Shown piece after piece: positions 32,884 to 40,103 of a stretch of DNA of 64,000 nt. Within the stretch, counting starts at the first letter, position 1. The number at the start of each line of letters is the position of its first letter. Made by a program: the position numbers and the translations under genes. The notes under the pieces are model-generated. The model worked only from the letters and a program-made list of their open reading frames with translations, did no database searches and had not been told where the DNA came from. The DNA comes from Bauldia sp965232525 (GTDB lineage Bacteria > Pseudomonadota > Alphaproteobacteria > Rhizobiales > Kaistiaceae). The stretch lies in assembly GCF_965232525.1 (NCBI RefSeq), contig NZ_OZ246980.1, forward strand, positions 3,286,001 to 3,350,000. Direction: 5' to 3'.

Positions 32884-34092
32884 CTAAGCTATCGCCAAGC
32901 TACTCACTGACTGTTCCGATGATTTCGGCGCAAACCCTCCTGTCGCTTCAAAGTTGAAGAAATGCTGGATCGCTAGAGTGGCCGCACCGCGCGGCCAACT
33001 GGTTTCAGGCAAGTCGATCGCCAAAGCTGGCGGACCAGAATAGCAAACCTCGGCAAGGACCCCGCGCAGCGGCCCAAACAAATGGTCGCCAAAGCGCACA
33101 CCTTCCCCGCCGAACACGATGATCTCAGGATCGACGACGTTGACAAGCGCTGCAACGTGACGGCCCAGTCTGATCCCCGACTCACGTAAGATCTCGCGAG
33201 CTGTCGGATCGCCGGCGTCAGCGGCCGCGTTCAGGTCTTCGGGGCCCTTGCCCGCCGCAGACGGTTCGCGTTGCACCCAGGTTCGAATGAGTCCCGGATC
33301 GGAGCAATAAGTCTCCATGCAACCATCCCGGCCGCATTCGCAAATCCGGCCAGCACGATCGAAGCTGTGACCGAATTCGCCGGCCGCCCCGCCAGTACCG
33401 CGATAGAGTCTGCCGTCAACTATCAGGCCGGCACCAACTCCAAGGCCGAGCGCGATCGCCGCGATGTTCCGTTTTCCGCGGCCGTGACCAAACAAATGCT
33501 GCGAGACAGCAAACGCATTGGTGTCGTTGTCGATCCATACCGGCACTGACACCAGATTGGCAAACAGGGCGGCGATCGGCACGTCGCGCCAGCCAAAGCG
33601 CTGAACCTGCCGGCAAATACCGGCCTCAGCGTCGACCTGCCCCGAAAGCGCGACGCCTACACCAATCAGCGCATCGCGGCTGACGCCGGCCGACTCAAGA
33701 AGTCGCTCGGAGGCCTCCGCACACGCGACCACGACGGTCTCCGGATCATGCGCGGTCAGTGGTACCTCAACCTCGGCCAGTACGCGCGTGGCAAGATTGG
33801 TGACGACGCCAATCACGTGTCCAACGGTGACTTTCAGGCCGACCGAGAACCTTGAACCATAGTCGATGTCCAATGGGATCGGGCGGCGTCCGGAGGATCC
33901 GGGCAACGCATCGCACTCGGTCAGCAGCCCCTCATTGATCAGGTCGGCGGTGACCAGAGTGATGGCCGCCGGGCTCAAACCAACAGCCGCAGCAATAGCT
34001 GCCCGACTCATCGGACCGTCTCGCCGCAGCTGATCCAGGATTAGGCGGCGATTAAGTGCGCGCGCTGTGCTTTGATTGCCCCTGAGAGCCAT
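32884..34092 (-). CDS. ROK family transcriptional repressor
   Basis: 402 residues. The N-terminal winged helix-turn-helix (LILDQLRRDGPMSRAAIAAAVGLSPAAITLVTADLI, residues about 18-55) is followed by the ROK sugar-kinase-like domain with IDNDTNAFA and GLGVGAGLIVDG. The zinc-binding CECGRDGCME cluster is complete. Such proteins (NagC, Mlc, XylR) bind sugar and release DNA. ATG 34092 is preceded by AAGGA; it lies directly downstream of a near-perfect 21-bp dyad, so autoregulation and control of the importer-2 operon are likely. Confidence 0.92.
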   Translation of the reverse strand: MALRGNQSTARALNRRLILDQLRRDGPMSRAAIAAAVGLSPAAITLVTADLINEGLLTECDALPGSSGRRPIPLDIDYGSRFSVGLKVTVGHVIGVVTNLATRVLAEVEVPLTAHDPETVVVACAEASERLLESAGVSRDALIGVGVALSGQVDAEAGICRQVQRFGWRDVPIAALFANLVSVPVWIDNDTNAFAVSQHLFGHGRGKRNIAAIALGLGVGAGLIVDGRLYRGTGGAAGEFGHSFDRAGRICECGRDGCMETYCSDPGLIRTWVQREPSAAGKGPEDLNAAADAGDPTAREILRESGIRLGRHVAALVNVVDPEIIVFGGEGVRFGDHLFGPLRGVLAEVCYSGPPALAIDLPETSWPRGAATLAIQHFFNFEATGGFAPKSSEQSVSSLAIA

Positions 34093-34102
34093 CACCCGTT
34101 CC

Positions 34103-34123
34103 TTAATTCACTTTGTAAATTAA
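34103..34123. promoter_or_regulatory. 21-bp ROK-type operator
   Basis: Inverted repeat with 9-base arms TTAATTCAC and GTAAATTAA around a 3-base centre (8 of 9 positions match). It begins 11 bases upstream of the ROK start codon, beside its ribosome site. Size, A/T-rich arms and location fit ROK repressor sites. No second copy was found near the other operon starts. Confidence 0.65.
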
Positions 34124-34227
34124 CAGGAATTCTGGAAATCGGAAGCCCCTTTTGTGCTTGCCGACAAGCGCAACAGGTCTCGGCGCTCGGATCGGGTGCG
34201 TGCGCATGTCCCTCGGCGCCGCGCACT

Positions 34228-35016
34228 TCACCGCTCTTTGCGATAAGCTGCCCAGGGCATCTGGGTCGCGAACTTCCCGCCAGAAATGTCGATCATCGCG
34301 CCAGTGATGTAGCTGGCGAGATCCGAGGCGAGAAAGCAAACGAGGTTGGCGATATCGACGGGATCGCCCCACTGCCTCAGCGACAGTGTATCCAGCAATG
34401 CTTCCTGCCGCGCGGGATCGGCATCGGCGAAGCGGTTCATGTCGGTCGGGATCATACCCGGCGCGAAGCAGTTGACGGTGATGTTCGACGGTCCGAGTTC
34501 TCCGGCGAGAACCCTCGTCAGCGAAGCGACGCCCGCCTTGCTCGATGCGTAGGCGGCGGCGCCCAGCGAAGGGATGATCGCAGCAAACGAAGCCGCGTTG
34601 ATGATCCGTCCCCAACGTTGTCGCTTCATCACCGGCGTGACCGCCTGACACATCAGGAATGTGCCCTTGAGATTCACGTCGAGATTTCGATCCCAATCAT
34701 CCTCGGCAAGCGCCTCCACAGGACCACCGCCCGCCACGCCTGCGTTGTTGACGAGGATGTCGATCCGGTCGAACCGCTCGACCGCAGCATCGGCCACCGC
34801 TTGACATTGCGTCTTGTCGCGCACGTCACACAACAGATGCGCACCCGGCCACCCGTTCTGCTCCCACTCGGCACCGGCGTCCTCCAACAGATCATCGCGA
34901 ATGTCGGTGCCGACCACGATGGCGCCTTCATCAGCGAGAGTCCTGGCAATCGTTCGCCCCACGCCGCGGCCGGCACCGGTGACGATTGCGACTTTGCCTT
35001 TGAGGTCGATGAGCAT
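34228..35016 (-). CDS. short-chain dehydrogenase/reductase
   Basis: 262 residues. TGAGRGVG cofactor loop, NNAGVAGG, NAASFAAIIPSLGAAAYASSKAG with the catalytic Tyr/Lys pair, then ITGAMIDISGGKFATQMPWAA. The end differs from the common DGG terminus. ATG 35016 has GGAG nine bases upstream; the arginine-rich residues before it are not family-like. It is the first gene of the minus-strand sugar island, 135 bases upstream of the ROK gene. Probable NAD(P)-dependent oxidation of a sugar or sugar acid; the substrate is unknown. Confidence 0.87.
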   Translation of the reverse strand: MLIDLKGKVAIVTGAGRGVGRTIARTLADEGAIVVGTDIRDDLLEDAGAEWEQNGWPGAHLLCDVRDKTQCQAVADAAVERFDRIDILVNNAGVAGGGPVEALAEDDWDRNLDVNLKGTFLMCQAVTPVMKRQRWGRIINAASFAAIIPSLGAAAYASSKAGVASLTRVLAGELGPSNITVNCFAPGMIPTDMNRFADADPARQEALLDTLSLRQWGDPVDIANLVCFLASDLASYITGAMIDISGGKFATQMPWAAYRKER

Positions 35017-35225
35017 TCGGTTGATCTCCGGAGTTGCGGAAGAGGTGTCACGACGCCTGAGGCGCATCGCGCCGGATGGGTCTACAAGTTGCGTCCGGCG
35101 GAGCCAACAAGATCAGGTCGCGCTCACCGGCGCGGGGGCGAGGTCGCGGAAAAACTCACACGAAAGTGTCATGTATGTTGACAAACGTCGCATTACTTTG
35201 CCGTCGACCAACACGGGGACTGATC

Positions 35226-35711
35226 ATGAAAAAGATACTTGTCACAGCCGTTGTCGCCGGATTGATCGGCTTCGCCGCCGGCAATGCGTTCTTCTACCTC
35301 GCGTCACCCTTATGGATCGATCGGGAAGTGAACGAGACGCTTCCGGCTGAGCTGATGGTTTCGACTCTGGCGACCGGCCAATTCACCGATGCCGATTCGT
35401 TCCACCAGGGCTCCGGCACGGCGACAGTCGTCGAGACCGCCGGCGGTGCGGGAATCGTCCGATTGACCGATTTCGAGGTGACCAACGGCCCTGATCTGGA
35501 GGTCTGGTTAGTCAAGAACGGCGACATCACATCGTCGTCCGACGTGACCGACAGCGAGTGGGTGTCGCTCGGGCAGTTGAAAGGCAATATCGGCGACCAG
35601 AACTACATCGTGCCCGAAGGAACCGATCTTTCTGAGTTCGGCTCGGTGGTCATCTGGTGCGAGCAGTTCAGCGTCCTCTTTTCAGCAGCGACGTTGGTCA
35701 CCGAGAGCTGA
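35226..35711 (+). CDS. membrane-anchored DM13 domain protein
   Basis: 161 residues. One N-terminal membrane helix (ILVTAVVAGLIGFAAGNAFFYLA) precedes a DM13 domain of about 100 residues: GTATVVETAGGAGIVRLTDF, GPDLEVWLV, LGQLKGNIGDQNYIVPEG, and the conserved tryptophan-cysteine VVIWCEQFSVLFSAATL. DM13 domains are proposed to act in extracellular redox or electron transfer through that cysteine. ATG 35226 starts MKKILVTAVV. It stands alone, divergent from the sugar island and convergent with the TenA-fold gene. Biological role unknown. Confidence 0.88.
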   Translation: MKKILVTAVVAGLIGFAAGNAFFYLASPLWIDREVNETLPAELMVSTLATGQFTDADSFHQGSGTATVVETAGGAGIVRLTDFEVTNGPDLEVWLVKNGDITSSSDVTDSEWVSLGQLKGNIGDQNYIVPEGTDLSEFGSVVIWCEQFSVLFSAATLVTES

Positions 35712-35734
35712 TGGCTCCGACCCCGCCCTGACGC

Positions 35735-36403
35735 TCAGCCGCGACCTTCGTCGTAAGGCGCAGAGTGAAACGCGATCTCTAGTTCCAGCGTCTTGCGGAA
35801 GACCCCGATCAACCGATCCCGCCCTTCCGCTGACGCTCGTCTGCCGGTCGTGTCGGCCTCGGCCCGAAGCCACTCCACCTGGGCAGCGAACGCCGGTTCG
35901 GTGTGGAGCGCGACCCAGGCTCGAAGGTCGGGGTCGCTGATTGTTCCCGACGCCGGGCGAGCGCACCAGGTCACGTACATCCATTCGGCGGCAAGCATCG
36001 ACACCACAATATCGTCGTAGGCGCCGTCCTCGGCAAACGCCAGCATTCCATCACGAAAGGCAACGACAGCGTCCGGGAACGGCTGGTAGGAGCCAGGCCT
36101 CACGTCGAGCGAAGCAAACCGTTCTTCGAAGTAGGGTATCTGCTCTCGCGCGAGCGCGTCGACGACCCCCGCGAGCCATAGCCTCTGCGGCAAACCGGGC
36201 GCCTTAGCCAGAGCCAACGCAAAGATCGCCATCGCGGTTTCAACGAACGCACCTTCGTAGACAAGGTAGCGCTTGAACACACCGGGCGGCAGCCGATCGG
36301 CAAGAACGTCCGCGACGAAGCGATGTTGCTGCATCGCGTCCCATACATCCCGGTTCTCGAGGCGCAACGTTTCGGAAAATCGCTCGTCGGACGACCTGCT
36401 CAT
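35735..36403 (-). CDS. TenA-fold protein lacking the thiaminase cysteine
   Basis: 222 residues of the TenA/PqqC-like helical bundle. Alignment by eye to Bacillus TenA shows ALLPCYWLY replaced by SMLAAEWMY, so the nucleophilic Cys135 is Ala. The pyrimidine-binding Asp44 position reads Glu (RYLVYEGAF). Glu205 is kept (LELEIAFHSAPY). It is therefore TenA-like in fold but may not be a thiaminase II. ATG 36403 overlaps the BtpA family stop by four bases, tying it to the sugar cluster rather than thiamine genes. No thi gene or TPP riboswitch is seen nearby. Confidence 0.83.
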   Translation of the reverse strand: MSRSSDERFSETLRLENRDVWDAMQQHRFVADVLADRLPPGVFKRYLVYEGAFVETAMAIFALALAKAPGLPQRLWLAGVVDALAREQIPYFEERFASLDVRPGSYQPFPDAVVAFRDGMLAFAEDGAYDDIVVSMLAAEWMYVTWCARPASGTISDPDLRAWVALHTEPAFAAQVEWLRAEADTTGRRASAEGRDRLIGVFRKTLELEIAFHSAPYDEGRG

Positions 36404-37248
36404 CGTCCCGACACCGGTCTCGCCGCGTCCACGAACGCCCGGACCCGGGCGGCCTCAACCGGATTCCACCAGACGCCGTCCTGCTTGAGCGAACTGGCGA
36501 CGATGACGCCATCAACCCGTTCGAGAATTGCCGCGACGTTGTCGGGCGTGACGCCGCTGCCCACCATGACCGGAAGGTCGGTCGCCGATCGGATCGTCTC
36601 GATTTCGTCCATCGTGGCTGAGTCGCCCGTCCTCTGCCCCGTGGCGATCACCGCATCGGCGTCGAAGAACTCCACGTCGCGGACGAGCTCCGGTATCGAC
36701 CGGTCCCCAACGATGGCATGAGCGCCGTGCTTCACATGAGCGTCGGCAAAAACTGCTACGTCGCGCGCGCCAATCATCGCCCTGTAGCGAAGAGCCCGCG
36801 CGGCTTCTCCTTCGACGATCCCTTCGTTGGCAACGTAGGCGTTGGCCCACTGGTTGACCCTGACGAACTGCGCGCCGGCGGCCTTGGCGACCGCAAGGGC
36901 CGGCAACGCTGCATTGGCGAGGACGTTGATGCCGATGGGAACCGAAAACGTTGTGCGAAGCCGGTCAGCGATCACTGCGAGCGATGCTGTTGTTTCGTGG
37001 CCTATCTCGTCCGGCTTGAGAAACGGGATGTCGCCGTGATTCTCGATCATCAACCCATCAAAACCACCATCCAGTAGTTCTCGTGCGTCCTCAGACGCTC
37101 TTTCACTGATTTCATCGATCGATTGAGATGTATATCTTGGCGATCCGGGAAGGGGTGGGCAATGAATCATTCCGATCAATACTTTTGACTTGGCAAATAT
37201 ATTTGCTATTGCATTCCCTCTGTCCTGTGATATTCGTATTGTCATCAT
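36400..37248 (-). CDS. BtpA/SgcQ family protein
   Basis: 282 residues, TIM-barrel-like BtpA family. Hallmarks are VLIGMIHCPPLPGSPRY near residue 25, GFDGLMIENHGDIPF, IGINVLANAALPALAVAKAAGAQFVRVNQW, FADAHVKHG and DLPVMVGSGVTPDN. Named from photosystem I biogenesis in cyanobacteria; bacterial members such as SgcQ sit in sugar operons, where they are thought to be aldolases or lyases. ATG 37248 (AGGAA upstream) is only 21 bases from the divergent kinase start. The first 20 codons are A/T-rich and double as the kinase promoter. Coupled to the TenA-fold gene. Confidence 0.85.
   Translation of the reverse strand: MMTIRISQDRGNAIANIFAKSKVLIGMIHCPPLPGSPRYTSQSIDEISERASEDARELLDGGFDGLMIENHGDIPFLKPDEIGHETTASLAVIADRLRTTFSVPIGINVLANAALPALAVAKAAGAQFVRVNQWANAYVANEGIVEGEAARALRYRAMIGARDVAVFADAHVKHGAHAIVGDRSIPELVRDVEFFDADAVIATGQRTGDSATMDEIETIRSATDLPVMVGSGVTPDNVAAILERVDGVIVASSLKQDGVWWNPVEAARVRAFVDAARPVSGR
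37185..37212 (+). promoter_or_regulatory. promoter with 14-bp palindromic operator for the PfkB kinase
   Basis: TTGACT (37185-37190) and TATTGC (37207-37212), 16 bases apart, about 58 bases before the kinase start. The spacer is almost wholly the perfect palindrome GCAAATATATTTGC (37193-37206). All of this lies inside the first codons of the divergent BtpA family gene. The location is typical of a repressor operator. Confidence 0.55.
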
Positions 37249-37269
37249 ACGTTCCTGGAGATTTGCTTC

Positions 37270-38259
37270 GTGCGGGTCCTTGTTATCGGCAACGCAGCGG
37301 TCGACGAAACGCTTGCCCTGGCGGACTGGCCGGCTCCCGGCGTTAGCGTGCTGGCTAGCCCCGGCGGCCACGATCTCGGCGGCAAAGGCGCCAACCAGGC
37401 AGCGATGCTGGCCCGCTGCGGCGTCCGCGTCGATTTGGTGACGGCGATCGGCAGTGACGATGCGGCAACTCGGATCCGCGAGTGCTTGGCGGTGGATGGG
37501 ATTGCAACACCGCAGCTACGGCTGTGCGAGGGCCCGTCCGATCGCTCGGTGATTCTCGTCAGTCGCGACGGCGAGAACGCCATCGTAACGACGACCGATT
37601 GCGCGGATCGGATCGACCCCGGCGACGTCGATCGTGCGCTCACAGCCGACCACCATGCCCTGCTCGTGCAGGGCAATCTTTCGGAACGCGTCACTGAGCA
37701 TGCACTTCGCAAGGCGAAGGCAAGGGGGCTGAAGACCGCGTTCAATCCCTCGCCCGTCCGCGCCAGTTTCTCCGGGCTGCTCCCGTTGGTCGACCTTCTT
37801 GTCGTGAATGCCCATGAGGCCCATGCCCTGTCCGGCGTCGCTGGCTCTCCTGACGCCGCCAGGGCACTGCTTGCGCGCGGCGCCAAAACGGCCGTGATCA
37901 CGCTTGGGGCCGAAGGAGCCCTAAGCCACACGGAGGAGGGCGTCATCGATGTCCCGGCAAAGGCGGTCACGGTCCGCGACACCGCGGGCGCGGGCGACAC
38001 CTTCGCCGGCGTTCTGGTGGCCGGCTGGCTGGAGCGCAGCAGGGTGACGGCCTCGGAACTCGAGCGCGCGACCTCGGCCGCCGCAATCACCGTTGGACGC
38101 CCGGGGACCCGATCGTCCTTCCCAACGCGCGACGAGTTGCGCGCCCTCGGCAGACCGTCTTCGGGCCCCCGGAGCACTCCGGATGGTAGGCCCGGCGCTC
38201 CGCCGGGCGAAGGCAAAAAGATGATCGATTCAGGGCCGCCGGCCAAGTTAGCCCCCTAA
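37270..38259 (+). CDS. PfkB/ribokinase family carbohydrate kinase
   Basis: 329 residues. The N-terminal motif GGKGANQAAMLARCG (residue about 37) and C-terminal DTAGAGDTFAGVLVAG with the catalytic Asp define a ribokinase-like sugar kinase. The start is GTG 37270 with GGAG nine bases upstream. The fold should end near residue 295; the last 35 residues (RPSSGPRSTPDGRPGAPPGE...) are low-complexity, encoded by DNA that contains a strong hairpin, and look like former intergenic sequence. It converges on the amidotransferase-like gene with a 4-base overlap. Phosphorylates the sugar from the ribose-type importer, by inference. Confidence 0.88.
   Translation: MRVLVIGNAAVDETLALADWPAPGVSVLASPGGHDLGGKGANQAAMLARCGVRVDLVTAIGSDDAATRIRECLAVDGIATPQLRLCEGPSDRSVILVSRDGENAIVTTTDCADRIDPGDVDRALTADHHALLVQGNLSERVTEHALRKAKARGLKTAFNPSPVRASFSGLLPLVDLLVVNAHEAHALSGVAGSPDAARALLARGAKTAVITLGAEGALSHTEEGVIDVPAKAVTVRDTAGAGDTFAGVLVAGWLERSRVTASELERATSAAAITVGRPGTRSSFPTRDELRALGRPSSGPRSTPDGRPGAPPGEGKKMIDSGPPAKLAP
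38190..38208. repeat. GC-rich hairpin inside the kinase 3' end
   Basis: GCCCGGCG-CTC-CGCCGGGC, an 8-bp perfect stem with a 3-base loop, 50 bases before the kinase stop. It resembles intergenic REP hairpins (preceded by CCGGATGGTAG, followed by GAAGGCAAAAAG). It may serve as a convergent transcription barrier. Confidence 0.5.
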
Positions 38260-39020
38260 CCCGCCGCCCATCCAAACACGTTGCGCCACAGCCGGGCATA
38301 TCCTGGCCACTCGACGAAGCTCTGGGGCAACCAGTGTGGACCGATGTCCGACGTCCAGACCACGGATCGACCGGTCCCGTACGGGCCCGCCACTAGCAGA
38401 GGCGAGCCACCCTCCTCCATCGGCAGCCGTGCCAGAACTTCGATGCCCTCCCGATCCCGCACCTCCACCTCATTGGCGCCCAGAAGAGCCGGCCAGTCAT
38501 CGCCAAGTCCGGCCAGAATCGGGTGGTCGGCCGGTCCCGTGACGTCCGCCGAGAAGCCTTCCGGAACCTCGATCCGGTCGTCATAGGGAAGACAGGTCAC
38601 AGGCAGCGCGTCCTCAACCGGCGTCCGGCGCCAGCGGGCCCGTCCGTCGATGCCCTGGAACGACAGATAGCCGCCGATCATGACCAACCCGCCGCCAGCC
38701 TCCGTCCACGCCCTGATCAGCTTCAAGCGATTCGGGACCGTTTTGCCTGAAAGCCAAACGTCGGGATGAAGGAGCAGCGAGTTGGCTCCGATGTCGGACA
38801 GGACGACCACATCGTAAGTGTCAAGCTCCTCGAAGGTCATCGGAAAGCCCGTCACTGCCTCGTGGGCCGGCATATACCGAAGGTCGAACGGGCTGCCCTT
38901 CAACGCCTCGACCAGCGGTTCAGCGCCAAGATGAAAAGTCACACTGCCGAACTGATCGAAGCCCTTATAGTGCGTCGCTGCGCTCATCCAGCTTTCGCCG
39001 ACCAGCAAGACACGCGTCAT
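38256..39020 (-). CDS. glutamine amidotransferase-like (ThuA/PF07090-like) protein
   Basis: 254 residues with a class I glutamine-amidotransferase-like flavodoxin fold. It starts RVLLVGESWMSAATHYKGFDQF, with FEELDTYDVVVLSDIGANSLLL, AWTEAGGGLVMIGGYLSFQG and a C-terminal GRSVVWTSDIGPHWLPQSF. The nucleophile-elbow cysteine of true amidotransferases is not visible (MIGGYLSF), so glutaminase activity is doubtful. Similar proteins occur in sugar catabolic clusters. ATG 39020 follows the lactonase-like stop with no gap, so the two are co-translated. Function unknown. Confidence 0.8.
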   Translation of the reverse strand: MTRVLLVGESWMSAATHYKGFDQFGSVTFHLGAEPLVEALKGSPFDLRYMPAHEAVTGFPMTFEELDTYDVVVLSDIGANSLLLHPDVWLSGKTVPNRLKLIRAWTEAGGGLVMIGGYLSFQGIDGRARWRRTPVEDALPVTCLPYDDRIEVPEGFSADVTGPADHPILAGLGDDWPALLGANEVEVRDREGIEVLARLPMEEGGSPLLVAGPYGTGRSVVWTSDIGPHWLPQSFVEWPGYARLWRNVFGWAAG

Positions 39021-40103
39021 TCAGTCGCCTCCATCGCCTTGGGGATTTGAGTCAAAGACCGACCGGGGATTATCAACCATCAATCGATGGATCTGCGCAT
39101 CCGTGAGTCCGTGCCGGGCGAGCCGCGGCAGGAAATGGCGAAGAATGTAGGCGTAACCGAAGCCGCCGTGTCGCGTCAGCATCATCTTCAGAAAGACGTC
39201 CTGCGACAGCAGCAGCCGGTCAAGATATCCCTTTTCGACCAGCCGGACGATGGCCCGCGCGTTGTCGTCATCCGACGGGCATTGCACTCCCTGGTCGGCG
39301 TACCAGTAATCCATGCCGATCATGTCGTATTCCAGGAACGCTCCCCGCTCGGCCAGGCTGTCCTGATATCCCGAGTCGTGACCGGAAGGGTTCATGTGGC
39401 ACAGGACGGTATGCCGAAGGTTTGCGCCTTCCTCCTCGACGATGTCGAGCACCTGGTGAGCGTGCCGGAACCAGCCCGGCAAATGGACCATCAACGGCAA
39501 CCCAGTGCGGACCTGAGCGCGCGCTGCGCCTCTCAACGATACGGTTTCGGCACTGGTGAATTCACCAGAGACGCCGATCTCGCCGATCAGGCCGATCCGG
39601 ACCCCGGTGTCGCCTACGCCATCCCGCGCTTCTGTAACGATTTCGTCGGCGATCGTATCGGGTGACATCGAGGCGACATCGACGGGATGCGAACTCTCCA
39701 GGTAGTAGCCGGCCCCCATGACGAGGTTGAGCCCCGTTGCCCGTGCAATGCGGACCAGTGCTTCGGGATTGCGCCCGATGCCGCGGCACGTGGGATCGAC
39801 CACCGAGCGCCCGCCAAGCGACACGAACGGCGCCAGTTCCGCGATCGTCGCCGCTTCGTCGTCAAGACTGCAGTTGTCGAGATTGACGAACGGGTCCATC
39901 CGAAGCTCGCCAAGAATCTCAATGCTCACCGCCCCGTCGGCAAGGTAGCGGCGGCTCTCTTCTGACGGCTCGTTCCACCAGCACCGGCAGTCGTTCAGAA
40001 GGTGCTCATGCATCAGCGTTACGCCCAGATCGGCCGACGGGATCGGACCGGTGACCGTCATGACCTGGCCGGAGCCGACATGGGCTGGAGATCGCTCGCT
40101 CAT
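39021..40103 (-). CDS. phosphotriesterase/lactonase-like amidohydrolase
   Basis: 360 residues of the phosphotriesterase-related (PHP/PLL) branch of amidohydrolases. Metal-site candidates: LMHEHLLND near residue 30 (HxH), IGEIGVSGEF (Glu in the bridging position), LMVHLPGW and TVLCHMNPSG (His pair), and LLLSQDVFLK (Asp). The usual SHD before that Asp is SQD. Family members hydrolyse lactones or phosphotriesters; in a sugar cluster a lactonase role is most reasonable. ATG 40103 overlaps the permease stop as ATGA. Longer in-frame sequence upstream is an antisense-frame shadow of the permease. Confidence 0.87.
   Translation of the reverse strand: MSERSPAHVGSGQVMTVTGPIPSADLGVTLMHEHLLNDCRCWWNEPSEESRRYLADGAVSIEILGELRMDPFVNLDNCSLDDEAATIAELAPFVSLGGRSVVDPTCRGIGRNPEALVRIARATGLNLVMGAGYYLESSHPVDVASMSPDTIADEIVTEARDGVGDTGVRIGLIGEIGVSGEFTSAETVSLRGAARAQVRTGLPLMVHLPGWFRHAHQVLDIVEEEGANLRHTVLCHMNPSGHDSGYQDSLAERGAFLEYDMIGMDYWYADQGVQCPSDDDNARAIVRLVEKGYLDRLLLSQDVFLKMMLTRHGGFGYAYILRHFLPRLARHGLTDAQIHRLMVDNPRSVFDSNPQGDGGD

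Noticed and set aside
35178..35206. TTGACA box upstream of the DM13 gene as a promoter
   Set aside because: The hexamer is perfect, but no acceptable -10 element lies 16-18 bases downstream.
35735..36403. Thiamine salvage locus based on the TenA-like gene
   Set aside because: No other thi gene or TPP riboswitch is present, and the catalytic cysteine position is Ala.
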